From Chamaecyparis obtusa (taxonomy: Eukaryota > Streptophyta > Pinopsida > Cupressales > Cupressaceae), in assembly GCA_027943335.1 (NCBI GenBank), contig BSBK01000871.1:632501-696500 (forward strand): DNA of 64,000 nt, read 5' to 3'. A model generated the notes under the pieces. That model saw only the letters and a list, made by a program, of their open reading frames with translations. It searched no databases and was not told the origin of the DNA. Within the stretch, counting starts at the first letter, position 1, and each line of letters begins with the position of its first letter. The translations under genes and the position numbers were made by a program. Shown one piece after another: positions 23,071-34,969 of the stretch.

Positions 23071-23989
23071 TGATGTTATTGGTGCTTGTGCTCAAGGATA
23101 TCGATTCACTATTTTGAAATGCCCAAATCATTTTTATTTCATTTGTAGAGAAAAGGAGTGGGAGAAAACAAGCGGGTGAAAGTTGATCGAGCGCGAGAGA
23201 AGGCATTGCATTTTATTTGATCATGAATGCTCTCTGAAATGACCAATCATGTTTTCTATTCAATTTTTTTTGGTGTTTTTTTTCCCATATTTAGTAGATA
23301 AAAATCATGGCAGCAGCCACTTAGCCATCTTTTTGATGTTCTAGGTATTTTACAAAGATACAGGTATGTGGATTTATCATTCAATTGCTTGCAGTTATAG
23401 GTCAAATGCAAATATTTTGTCAAGTTGAAAGGGCAAGATATCAGTTTGGTGTTTTCGGTTTATGTTAAAAGTTGATTTGGTAAAATCCTTAAAAAGCACA
23501 CTACATGTTCTAAAATGTAAAGAAGTTGAATGTTAAATGTAAGATCTATATCTCATCCATAGTAATCAAAAGAAAGGACATGAAACTTATAAGGAGATTT
23601 ACCAATCCAAAAATATAAGCGAATAGGAAACATGATTGGTACCTTATGAATTGGTTTTTGAGGTACACAATCTTCATCAATCTCCTGAGAACAAGACCCC
23701 TCCTCCCAAAAAATGCATTTAATGGATTAAACAAATCTACAAAACTGAACCAATGGCATGTTTAGAACAAAGAAATAGATTGATAATAATATGCCAAAAA
23801 TTCTATTATGTTTAATACATGCAAAAGGACCAGTCCCAACAATTCTTAAACATACTTTATCTGATATGATAATAACATGCTAATTAAACTGATAAAGGTG
23901 TTATATGCATTTAATCTTCCAATTACTAATTACACAAAAAATAAATTACAAAACTAAACCAATGGCATGTTCTTCGTGTGGTACAAGGA
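23071..23989. other. CACTA intergenic stretch, no gene seen
   Basis: It contains GGTGCTTGTGCTCAAGGATATCGATTCA (also at 24235, 25310 and, inverted, 38430 and 38600) and a partial copy of the 24000-24200 segment (23130-23240). Part of 23740-23950 recurs inverted near 27590-27740. The short open frames have no recognisable domain. Confidence 0.6.
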
Positions 23990-26900
23990 AGATTTGGCTA
24001 TGAAAAAAAAAAGTGAAACGGCCTCACCATTTTTATTTCAATTGGATAGAGGAGCGAAAGCTGAGCACAAGAGAAGGTATGTGATTTCTTCATCTTTCGA
24101 GCATCTGGCATCATATTCGACTGCAAATTTCAAATGCATTGCATTTTATTTGATCACAAATGCTCTCTAAAATGACCACATTCTACTGGTGTCATGCCCT
24201 AGCCCGTGCTTTATCTCTATTATTTGATATTATTGGTGCTTGTGCTCAAGGATATCGATTCACTATTTTCAAATGTTTGGATTGTTTAGACAGTTACATT
24301 TCTTGACTGTTCCTCTAGTACACAATCAGGAAATGTAACTATCTAATGATTATATGTAATGTTGAATGGATTAAATGCTTTATTCTTGGTAGAAGTTAAT
24401 GGAAGGAATAGTGTGTATTAAATACAATCCAGTCACTTATTGAATGCTTTGGAGACTACTGGTTTGACTATCCATGTGCTACCAGTGACTGAGATTCATT
24501 AAAGGATACAAAACCCTTCATTTTGGGGTTATTGTGTGTGGATTCAAATGTAGGTTTGCTTTGGTTAATGTTTAGAAGAGATCAATAAAGTATTTAAAGA
24601 CAATCGTACATGTTTGGAGAGGTTTGAGAGGCACTTATCATGACTGTACCCTCACAAACATTGGCATAGACTGGTTTTACTAAGTTTCCTTTCTCTATTT
24701 TGAGGTTTCCTTTCTCTGCCGCAGGGGTACAGTCAAAGGGTTCATTAACAAAATGATCCTTCAATGGTTACTATGAATATGAATGATTTGATATAGCATA
24801 TTGCTCTTTTTACTTGAAGTTTGGAATAGCTTGTGCAAGGGTGAAAGTATTTTTTATCGTTTTGGTCATGATTGTTCCTCTACACAGTCAAGAAATGTAA
24901 CTGTCTAATGATTATATGTAATGTTGAATGGATTAAATGCTTTATTCTTGGTAGAAGTGAATGGAAGGAATAGTGTTGGTGTTAGGTTTCATTTATTATT
25001 GAATTCAATGGTTTCCAAGATGTGTTGAGGAGTTTTCTCCTTGTTTAATGTTAATTGTTCCTGCACAATCCACTCATACAACAGTGAAGTTACAAAACTG
25101 AACACAATCCACTCATACAATAGTGAAGTTACAAAATTGAACCGATGGCATGTTTACAACAAAGAAATAGAATGATAATAATATGCTAAAAATTCTATTC
25201 TATTTAATACACGCCAAAGGACCACATTCTAAATTGTTGTCACTGAAATGACTGCATTCTACTAGTGTCGTTCCCTAGCCCGTGCTTTAACTCCATTATT
25301 TGATGTTATTGGTGCTTGTGCTCAAGGATATCAATTTTTTTGAAATGTTGACTGTGGTTATCAAATGGATAGCCCGTGAGCTTCTATCTAGGCGCCATTT
25401 GTATTGATAGCTTAGGGCATCAAATGTATTGTATCATTGATAGTTGATACTTTGTTAAAAGGAAATAGGACAAAGAATGATTTTTATTTAGTTTCTCTAT
25501 TTTGATCCCTAAGTGGCTTACAACCCTAGAGAAGTATATGTAGATTTACGGATGCAGTTGCAAGATACATAGCAGCCGATAATTCACAATAAATCCATGC
25601 ATCCAATTTGAATAGCAATTAATACAAAGAACTAGGGTCCTCCAATGGCCCAATCATCTGGACCTTGACTATCCCCTTAACCAATGACCCTTCAAAATCA
25701 GGTTATCATGCAATTAGTGAGTGATCCTTCATTCTCTTGGTGAGCTTCTAGGTAGGCGCCATTTGTATATTTGGTAGCTTAAGGCATCAAATGTATATTG
25801 TATCATTGATAGTTGAGACTTTGCTAGTATCAGTTTCTGGGTTCGATTGTGTATAATTTTTTCAATCAATGTTTCAGATCATACTACATGATCCATCATC
25901 AGGATGCTAGATAGAAAAGAAAATGTAGTATGATCTGAAATGTTCATGGAAAAAATTATACACAATCAAACCGAGAAACTGATACTAGCATTAATATGGA
26001 TTGTGGAAATCTAATAGATCTAGTTGAGACTTTGTTAAAAGGAAATAGGACAAAGAATGATTTTGATTTAGTTTCTCTATTTTGATATCTAAGTGGCTTA
26101 CAACCATAGAGAAGTATATGTAGATTTACGAATGCAGTTGCACGATACATAGCAGTGGATAATTCACAAGAAATCTATGCATCCAATTTGAATAGCAATT
26201 ACTACAAAGAAATAGGGTCCTCCAATGGCCCAATCATGGGGACCTTGACTGTCCCCTCAACCAGTGACCCTTCAAAATTGGGTTATCATGCAATCGGTGA
26301 GTGATCCTTCATTCTCCTAGTCTTCCCTGCAAACAAACATATTGGAAATACATAATACAATGATAACAAGTCTTTCACAATCCCCCTTCCCTCAAGGAAC
26401 ACTATCAACCATCCCTTCCACATAGCATTTCACTATTTTATGAGTGTATTGTGCAGGAACAGTTAACACTAAACAAGGAGCAAACTCCTCAACACATCTT
26501 GGAAACCATTGAATTCAATAATAAATGAAACATAACACCAACACTATTCCTTCCATAGTTGCAAGATACATAGCAGTCGATAATTCACAAGAAATCCATG
26601 CATCAAATTTTTATAAGGATATCCTACTAATCAATAGGAATTTTCTTGAGATGACCAATGATTATGCATTTTGATGGTAGTGTGCTAGTTCAAAAGGATA
26701 ATATAAATCTGAAACAATTTTTTCTGATATTCTCAAACTATAAATGTGGTTAAAGGGAAAATATTATGGCCCCTACACTATGGTTGTTAGCCTAATTAAG
26801 ACAGGCCTACCTTTGCATATAATAAGAGGCCAACATGAAACAAACATCTAGAGGTTAGGGGGTTGTTCCCTGTCCATAATTTATTATTTAAGTGCTAAGT

Positions 26901-27590
26901 GATGATGGGTATATCATGTAATTCATACCTAGTGTGTCTCTTTCTTTCTCTCCACATTTCACATTAGGAGTATATGTTATAAAATACTAATGAAATCAAC
27001 TATAGGTCAAATCTAATCAAAATTGCAATATAAAGATTAAAATAGATCTTGAAGAAATATGGGAACCATTTTTGACAGATATTATACAAATGAAGAGAAT
27101 ACTCCAAAGAGGAAATGCTTCAATGTGGAACAATTGAAGGACAATATTTTACTTTTATATGCACATCTGCAATGTTTTTGATATATTTCTGAGATAACAA
27201 AACCATAGAAAGAATAGCATATAGAAGAAAGTAAAGAATAATGATCATACTTTGAGATATTGTGGAAAATTAAAGGAAAGAATGCTTGGTGGGGTTATCA
27301 TGCAATCAATGAGTGATCCTTCATTCCCCTCCTCCAGTGACCCTTCAAAACTGGGTTATCATGCAATTGGTGAGTGATCCTTCATTCTCCTAGTCTTCCC
27401 TGCATCCAAACATATTGGAAATACACAATACAATGATAACAAGTCTTTCAAAATCCCCCTTCCCTCAAGGAACACTATCAACCATCCCTTCCACATAGCA
27501 TTTCACTGTTGTGTGAGTGGCTTGTGTAGGAACAGTTAACATTAAACAAGGAGCAAACTCCTCAACACATATTTGTTGTAAACATGTCAT
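23990..27590. repeat. left inverted arm of CACTA, with internal repeats
   Basis: This stretch is largely the reverse complement of 34970-38840. Clear matching landmarks are GAGGACCC..TTTGTA, GCATCCGTAAAT, GCCACTTAGGGATCAAAATAGAG, CCTTTTAACAAAGT and the gene-like repeat GCACAAGCACCAATAACATCAA. Each arm also contains two or more copies of a unit of about 350-450 bp, some in opposite orientation. No coding domain was recognised. The arm-specific hairpin insertion at 25821-26020 lies within it. Confidence 0.85.
25821..26020. mobile_element. hairpin insertion specific to the left CACTA arm
   Basis: TAGTTGAGACT (25810-25820) is repeated at 26021-26031, an 11-bp direct repeat around a 200-bp insert. 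Paralogous repeat units at 25441, 35625, 37945 and 38305 show the empty site. The insert contains inverted arms of about 68 nt (TGCTAGTATCAGTTTCT... and its partner ending ACTAGCA at 25990) around a loop of about 36 nt, then about 30 bp outside the hairpin. Duplication length suggests a Mutator-like origin, but the right end is not inverted to the left end, so the class is open. Confidence 0.8.
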
Positions 27591-27929
27591 TGGTTCAGTT
27601 TTGTAAATTTGTTTTTTGTGTTAAATGCATTTAAATGGAACATTAAGCATAGTAATAATATGCTTAGTATATTAGTAATTGCAGATTAAATGCCCATAAC
27701 ACCTTTATCAGTTTAGCATGTTATTATAAGATACCAAAGAAGACCTGCTATTTGTCAGAGAAATCTTCACTGTCCCCCACAATGAAGACAATGAAGATTG
27801 ACCTCCTACCCCACAACAAAGAATATTCTAATAAGAATAAGATAGTGCCAAGAAACATTTTCACAAATATGAAACGTGAGGAAAAGTAATAACATTAACA
27901 ATGCCAAGATTCATAGCATTAAATTTCAC
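27591..27929. other. CACTA spacer left of the captured exon
   Basis: 27591-27740 matches 23740-23950 in inverse orientation. The remainder (to 27929) is the presumed intron side of the exon-like segment and shows no frame of its own. Confidence 0.5.
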
Positions 27930-28046
27930 CTGTGGATGAGTTTCTGCAATGGGTTGCCCAGCATCAAAAATATGTTGAGTTGCATTTGAGCTGTAACTAA
28001 GAGTATCATGTAGAATAGACCCTAAACTTTGAAAGCATTCTCCAGC
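27930..28046 (-). pseudogene. exon-like 117-bp segment bounded by splice signals
   Basis: On the minus strand a 39-codon open segment starts after a TTGCCAG acceptor and ends at CAG followed by GTGAAATT, a plausible donor. It reads AGECFQSLGSILHDTLSY and continues without a stop to AETHPQ. The exact 3n length, absence of stops and flanking AG/GT favour a captured exon over chance. I could not assign it to a family. Possible flanking intron sequence is included, so capture was from genomic DNA and not from a spliced copy. Confidence 0.6.
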
Positions 28047-28104
28047 CTGGCAATTCAAAATTCAATCTAGGCAAGCATCAGTAAGTGAAATAAATTATAG
28101 ACAT

Positions 28105-28180
28105 CAACATCAACATCATCATAATCATTAGACATAAATTATAGACATCAACATCAACATAATCATAATCATTTGGAGGG
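28105..28180. repeat. tandem duplication with ATC/CAT-rich units
   Basis: Two similar units of about 46 bp, ATAAATTATAGACATCAACA followed by CATCATAATCAT-like sequence, stand next to each other. Confidence 0.7.
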
Positions 28181-29700
28181 TATTCATTTTGGTCCTTGGA
28201 TAGTACTATGTTTCTTGAAAGTTCTTGTGATATGCTTCTAAACTTTAAAAACATATTTTATGGCTTAATGATAATATAGATTAGTGTTTTGTTTTCTAAT
28301 GGAATGTTGTTGATCATTCATGGTCTTGAAGAAACTTTTGATTGTTTTGATTTTTGAGTCTTGATGTTGTTTCTCAATGTGATATAGATTGACCACAAGA
28401 TGGTTCAGTTGGTCCTCTCTTTCTATTTAATCATTTGTCTTCTTCATGGTGTAAGTGTCAATATATTATAATCCAACATGAAGTGTGGTTCAAATGAAGT
28501 TGAACCAAATGCTGACCGTGATGGCTATGATCATGATGAAGATAAATATGAATATTAAATCTAAAATATGGCTTGTAATTTGAATTTTCATTGTGAATGA
28601 AGAAACTATAGATTCAAGTTGACTCATTCTATGTTGTAGTATATTTGTTCCCTAGATCTACCATATTATATATGTGTAGCCTATAAGGAACATCTTCTGC
28701 TCATCCATGTATCATAGCTCAGTGAGAGTTCTTAGGAGAAAGACAAGATGTCAGTGGGAGATGGAGAAACCAATATCAGAACACCACTTGAAGCCTTGCA
28801 ATGTTGAGAGTGGGATAAAAGCTACACTTGAGACCCTATATAAGGAAAAAACGTATTGAGCTTCACTTTGTTTCGAGAATAGTTTTATATTCTGTACTAA
28901 ACAGGGCCAACCACATGAAGGTGGAAGCTCATTTGGCCCCACCCCCCCCCCCCTAACATCACTCTAAATCCCCCGTTAACATCTAACATTCATTCATTAT
29001 TTTGTCCATTAATAAAATGTAACATTCATTAATTATCACACGATAACATTCATTCACACATTAATAAAATGTGACATTCATTAATTATCACACGATAACA
29101 TTCATTAACACATTATAAAATTTATAAACATTCACTATCACATAATTAAATTCATTGGCATATAAAAATCAGTCATTATCAATTAAGGTGCATAGATGAC
29201 AATCATTTCTTTTTTTTCTTTTGATTTCTAGTTTGTAAGATATAATTGTAAGATGAGTATCGATATCATCATCATCATCATCTACCCTCTCATTAGATCT
29301 CAATGCACACCTAGTTCTCTGTTAATGTAAAGGGGACTCATCTATAATAACATATAAAAGTGTTAAATTAAAAACATTTTATTATAATTATAAACATTTT
29401 AAATATTTTAAAGTATTTCAGTACTTTACAGGCCATAATCATATAGCTCTTTACCTGATCTAGTCACATCATCAACATCGAGGTCAGTTTGTCGATCCAT
29501 GAGATTGTGTGGGATGCTCATGAAAGGAGTCTAGGTACCTACATATGTAATTCAATTATCTAATGTTAGCTAAAAAGCTCATGATACATATACTCAAAAC
29601 CACATAGTAAGTACATTAAAAACCATAAGCATCCCATAGTAAGTACATCATGAATTAATTAGATTAAGCATTGATTGCATAACTGCACATTTCTATCAAG
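28181..29700. other. CACTA non-coding stretch 3' of the transposase, with tandem repeats
   Basis: No recognisable gene. At about 28985-29130 there is a tandem array of about 52-bp units built from AACATTCATTAATTATCACACGAT and AATAAAATGT variants. A 12-C run is at 28942-28953. The open frame at 28751-28942 has no domain; a TATATAGGG stretch occurs within it on the minus strand. AATAAAA-type signals for the minus-strand transposase could lie here but are not distinctive. Confidence 0.55.
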
Positions 29701-29769
29701 AAATCAATATTAAATAGATTAAGCAGTGATCACATAACTATACATTTCATTCATGTCATTCATCTTCTT

Positions 29770-29874
29770 CTTCATCCAACTAATCACCATGCTCATCGTT
29801 GATGTTGACATCATCACCACCACCATCATTGTCTTCATCTTCATCGTCATTGTCATCATCGGCATCAGCATCAT

Positions 29875-29907
<33 letters not shown>

Positions 29908-32900
29908 TAACATCATCATCAGCAGCATCATCATCATCATCATCATCAGTAGCATCATTAGTAGCATCATCATTATCTTCAAAAAAAAAAAAAAAAAGTT
30001 GCGTCAAGAACACCATCGACTAACTATTGTTCGTGATCATCATCTACATCATCTTCTAGTTGTTTGCAATCTTCTTCCATCGCATTATACCTCATTGGCC
30101 TTCCTCTTGGGTCATGTCTAACAACAAACGACCAACCTGATTTATGCGGAACCTCTAAGTAAAATACCTACTCACATTGGCTTGGAAGAACATAGGGTTC
30201 ATCCCCAACTGGCTCAAACCACCTTGTATTAATCATTGGAAATCCATTGTCATGTTCAATAACAGTTCTATCAGGATCATTTTGATTAAGTCATAGCCTA
30301 TACTATCTGATGATGAAGAGAACTAATCTGAAGGAATTAAAGTCACACTCAAGTATATCATCCAAAATGTCATAGTATTAATTTTTGGACTCTCGAGGAT
30401 GTAAGTCATTTCTAGATGAAATATTAGTCACCTGAAATACTGCACTTATCCCAGAATCACAAGTTTTCTTTGTGTCATCCAACTTTTTGATGCGAAATTT
30501 ATGACCATTGCAAAACATAGTCTTGTGGTGTTTGACCTACAAAAATATGTAAAACATGTATAAATTAATGCATTAAGAGTTCATAAACGTATGAGTGATT
30601 AACAAATTTATATGTACTTGGAAATCTTTTAAACCATGTGCTAAATCTATTTCCCTTTGGGTAACATTTGGATCTTCGTTACAATGAGCTTCATTAACCA
30701 ATGAAGACATAGCTTCCCATGTTAATGTGTGACCTAAATGATGACATCGTTCAATCCATTTCGTCATCCAATCTTGATTGTTTGCAATATACAAATGTAT
30801 TGCATCCCACTCTCAAGCAACTGTACAAAAAATAAATAGATGACTTACAACTGATTAATTTTGAAAATTAAGAATTAATTAATAGCTACAATAACATCTT
30901 ATAATTTATTACCTCTCACTTTTCTCATTCTGCCTTCCCCCACCAAGTACTCCCCTTCAAATTTTCTAATAGTTTCGAGATCCCAAATGTGATCTATATG
31001 GATCTTTGCTGCAAGCTTAGGAAGATATTTAGTAACATACACCATAGTCTGGTATACCATATATCCCTCCACCATAGAACCCTCAGGATGTGCTCTTTCC
31101 TGAACCAAAGCCTTCAAAAATTTCAAGTGCCTCTCAACCATCCACATTGACTGAGTGTGTATGGATCCACACATTTCAATCTCCTCAACTTGGTGTATGA
31201 GGTAGTGTTCTTGTGCATTGAAAAAGGTTGAAGATAGACACTTTTACATTTCACACATTAGAAGAGGAATTCTTCTCTTCCATTATTTTATATCTGCTCT
31301 ATGAATTTCTTTAGATGACAACCACCTACAAGACATTCAAGACACAAAAATATATAAACACGAGACTTTACAATATATATATACAACAAATTGAACAGAT
31401 ATCATTGCTTACCTCATGTATTTTCCAAGATCATATATCACTTGTTTGATGTTATTGTTGAAGTTCTCTGGGAGAGATAGGGGTAGCACGTACTGCAACA
31501 ATTATAAAAATAATCATGTCATTCTTGTCTCATATAATACAATGAGAAGTACATGCAGTTTACAAATATATTGTAAATACAAAAGAACATGACTTACCTT
31601 GATGAAGGTGTGCCAATCATGCATTTTCAACCCTAGCCCAAATTCACCTTTCTTTGATATGGTACTGCTTATGTTTGCAGCAAATCCTGTGGGAAATCAA
31701 ATTTTTCGTATGACTTCTTTTATGGCATCACCTTGTTGTTCTATTAATAACCAAGGAAGGGCACTTGTATTAATCCATTCTCCATTTTTATTTGATTCAA
31801 TGAAATTTTTTATTGCATGATTGGATTCATGAATGTCACTACAAATTTTGATAATTTTTTCTTTGTCACGCCTTCCATCCAATATCTTCCACAATGTCTA
31901 TGTTACATTCTTTCCAATATGCATAGTATCAAACAAATGCACATCAAGCAACTGCTCGTAGTAGGGAAACCTACTAAATTATCTGAGATAACTTTTTAGT
32001 CCCTTTGGAAGGTGCTCAGTAGTGTTGCCTTGATGACATTCACAATCATCAATCACATAATCAGCAAACAAAACATAATAAAAATATACAAATTTCAAAC
32101 ATAAACCATTAGGTAGAATGGTAGTACCTTGATGATTAATTCTATTATATTCCAACTTCCATAAGTGAGGTGTCATTCTTCGTGGCTTAGATGTAGTCTC
32201 TTCTTTCCCATTGAAAAGATATTTTTTAGTAATTCGATAGTTATGATTTTTGTGGAGAAAGTACCTATACTCATCAAACACCTGCTTTCCTAAACTTTTT
32301 GAATAACGAGATTTCATCTTTGGACCACAAACTAGACATACAAATTTTCCCTTTATTTGAAGACCTACAAGGTAATGATACAATTGGATTAAATATGTTA
32401 ATTTTTTTTTTTAAAATTATCATGTGCAACTTGAATTCACCATAACATACCAGAAAAATGTGTTAGCCCTGGGACATCATGTATTGTCCATACAAGCATT
32501 GCATGGAATTGAAATTATTTGTCTCATATTGGTCTAGAGATGTCATACATAGTGACACCTTTCCATAACTCCACCAACTCGTCAATAAGAGGCTCAATAT
32601 AAACATTCATATCTTTAACTTGGTATTTACCTAGTTGAATGAACAACATTACATAATTATTGTGACCATTTTACTACAAGATTTATAATTACATGCAGAT
32701 AACTATTAAATGATCAAATACCTGGAACAATCATTGTCAACATAATGTGCTCCCTCTTTATTGACATCCATGGAGGAATGTTATTGTTGATGACAAAAAT
32801 AGGCCAAACAGTGTAAATAGATCTTAGCTCTCCAAATGGATTGACACTGTCTGCTGCCACTGAAAGCTTGAGATTTTGAGGTTCTTCGATAAAGTGTGGC

Positions 32901-34039
32901 CACTTTTCCTCTATGTCCTTAAATATAGAACCATTTGCAAGCATTCAAATAATGTCATCTTGACTCCTATTGCATGTATGGTAATCCATAAATTGTGCCA
33001 AGCTATTACACCTAAATAATCTTTGCAAACGTGGCATAATGGGGATGTAACGAAGAACCTTGTGAGGCACCTTTTTTGTTATTTGATCTATTCAATATCT
33101 AGTCATATGACATTCAGGGCATTCTATTGCAAATTCATGTTCTTTATGATAAATAATATGATCATTGGGACAAGCATCTATTTCTTGATACTCTATTCCA
33201 ATATCTTTCATAGTGGCACATAATTCTCGGTATGAGCGAGGGAGACTATTCGATGGTGGTAACAAGAACTCACCTATCAATATGTAGAAAAAAATATATG
33301 TTGTTAATATTAACAATATTTATGGTACATGTTTTACCATTTAATTACTATAATGACATATATGACATACCGTAGCATACGTGACATTACTGTGTTGGAT
33401 AAACCATTCATAACCTTCAAGTTCAACAACAACAATACAGCAGAGAGAAGAGTTGTTTGGGAGCCTTCATAAAGGGGTGTGGTTGCCTTCTCAAGTAGAG
33501 GTATATCATGGATGACATCAACATCATCCTGATCATCATCATCAGTTGCACCAATACCAAATGTGTCATGAATCAATGTATTAGTACCATCATCTGGCGC
33601 ATCATTGTCATCTTCCATGGGATCATAATCTTCAGCTTCAATATTTGCACCTCCATGATCCTCCACTTCCAAAGCCATATTCTCAATATTCACACCTCCA
33701 TGGTCCATATCACGTACTCCCCTAGGGAGGTCGACCTATATTAAAATGAACACAAATAAACCATGATAATGATCTCATCATCAGGTGTATTTCATATATA
33801 TATTAATTGTTAAATAAATATAATGAAAAACTTACCAATTCATGATAATCAAAGCCTCCTTCAATGTGACCATTATCCCTACAATGTCTCTTAGCTGTTT
33901 TGATTATCAATCTTCTAATGTTTAAGCCCTTACAATTATTGCAGGGACAATAACATTTTCCATCGCCTTTTCTTTTCAAGTTTGACCACAATCTATTGAT
34001 TGCATCCCCATTACCTTCTTCACTTGGATTGTCTGACAT
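29770..34039 (-). pseudogene. TNP2-like CACTA transposase, multi-exon and broken
   Basis: The minus-strand ATG at 34039 opens a transposase-associated domain (33803-34039: RLWSNLKRKGDGKCYCPCNNCKG, with C-P-C-N-N-C zinc-like spacing). It is followed by HEL|GTAAG, a plausible intron donor. Later pieces include an acidic linker (33334-33708), GIEYQEIDACPNDHIIYHKEHE and CPECHMTRY (33092-33316), and AADSVNPFGELRSIYTVWPIFV..NIPPWM (32714-32944), matching the DGxNPFG..xxxxWPV.....LPPWx core of TNP2. Further pieces are the KSRYSKSLGKQVFDEYRYFL region (31979-32383), ERHLKFLKALV..RAHPEGSMVEGY (30899-31174, DUF4218-like) and 30573-30794. The product cuts and joins CACTA ends. Stops occur in several exons. 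The tail is Asp/Ala-rich and encoded by a microsatellite. Confidence 0.87.
29800..29996. repeat. trinucleotide microsatellite encoding an Asp/Ala tail
   Basis: ATC/CAT/CAG triplets run almost uninterrupted, including (AGC)n near 29885-29905, and are followed by 15 A (29982-29996). On the minus strand this gives runs of D and A (DDDDDDDAADDD and AAAAAAA) at the end of the transposase. Plus-strand frames here are low-complexity artefacts. Confidence 0.85.
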
Positions 34040-34969
34040 GATGTTTCTTCACTTAGATTATCTATAACCTAATTATATATAGAAATTGAAAACTTAGTTA
34101 TGAAATGATGTTGTAGTATAGTATACCAAATTGAAACACTTCTATTATTGTAGTCTTCCACCTCAAACTCTTTCCTATTGTGGCAAGAAAGAAAGATATT
34201 CAAATAATATAGTAGTTTGTAAATCAAAATAAAATGGAGGCAAGTTGTTGATTGAGGGTGCAAGGAACAACACCCGTCAGTAATTTTATAGAATTGTAAA
34301 TTTCAATTTTGAACCATTCTGTGAATATAGAAAATGGATGTAATCTCAGAAAATAACAAAATGTAGACATGACAGATTACTTATTTTGTTATTTTACATT
34401 ACTTACTATTTGAGTGCACGTTCCACCTACAACTTGATCAAGTCTTGTTTGATGCTTCAATTTTGTGTTAACTGTCCTATAGAAGTACACAATTTTGTAT
34501 TTGCCTAATATGTTATTCAAAAAACAACAATAGAATAAAATACTTGTTGAGAAAGATCAACATAGGAGTATCAAAAACTCAAGATTTAAGGTAACACAAC
34601 ATTATAAGACTCTTACATTCAACCTTCAACTCATGCACCTAATAAATAGGAGAAAATATACATGAAATTGAGAAATTTAACTAATGAATTGTGTTTTTCT
34701 TCTCATCTTAATCGGCCAAATTTATATGAGATTCTAAAGAAGGTCTCACTCTTAATCAGCTAAATCTTTCGATTGTCTAAATGCTTCTTTATTTGTCAAC
34801 CAATTAATACATGCTACTATATAAAGAAGACAATCAGAAGACAATGAAGATTTGTCTGACAAAAATGAATACACTAAACTAAACCAATGACATGTTTACA
34901 AAAATTATCATAACTTGCAAGCAAAACTAAAACAATGGCATGTTTATAACTCATTAAGAGTGAGGAATA
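34040..34969. other. presumed 5' flank of the transposase gene
   Basis: Upstream of the minus-strand start. AT-rich with no recognisable coding frame. 34860-34950 contains AAACCAATGACATGTTTACAA, a motif shared with 23750, 23950 and 25140. Confidence 0.5.

Noticed and set aside
28985..29160. Tandem array considered as CRISPR-like or centromeric satellite
   Set aside because: Only two to three imperfect units, no spacers, inside a plant transposon.
29753..30121. Long plus-strand and minus-strand frames of poly-Ile/Met/Ser
   Set aside because: Low-complexity translations of a trinucleotide repeat. Only the Asp/Ala frame is consistent with the transposase end.
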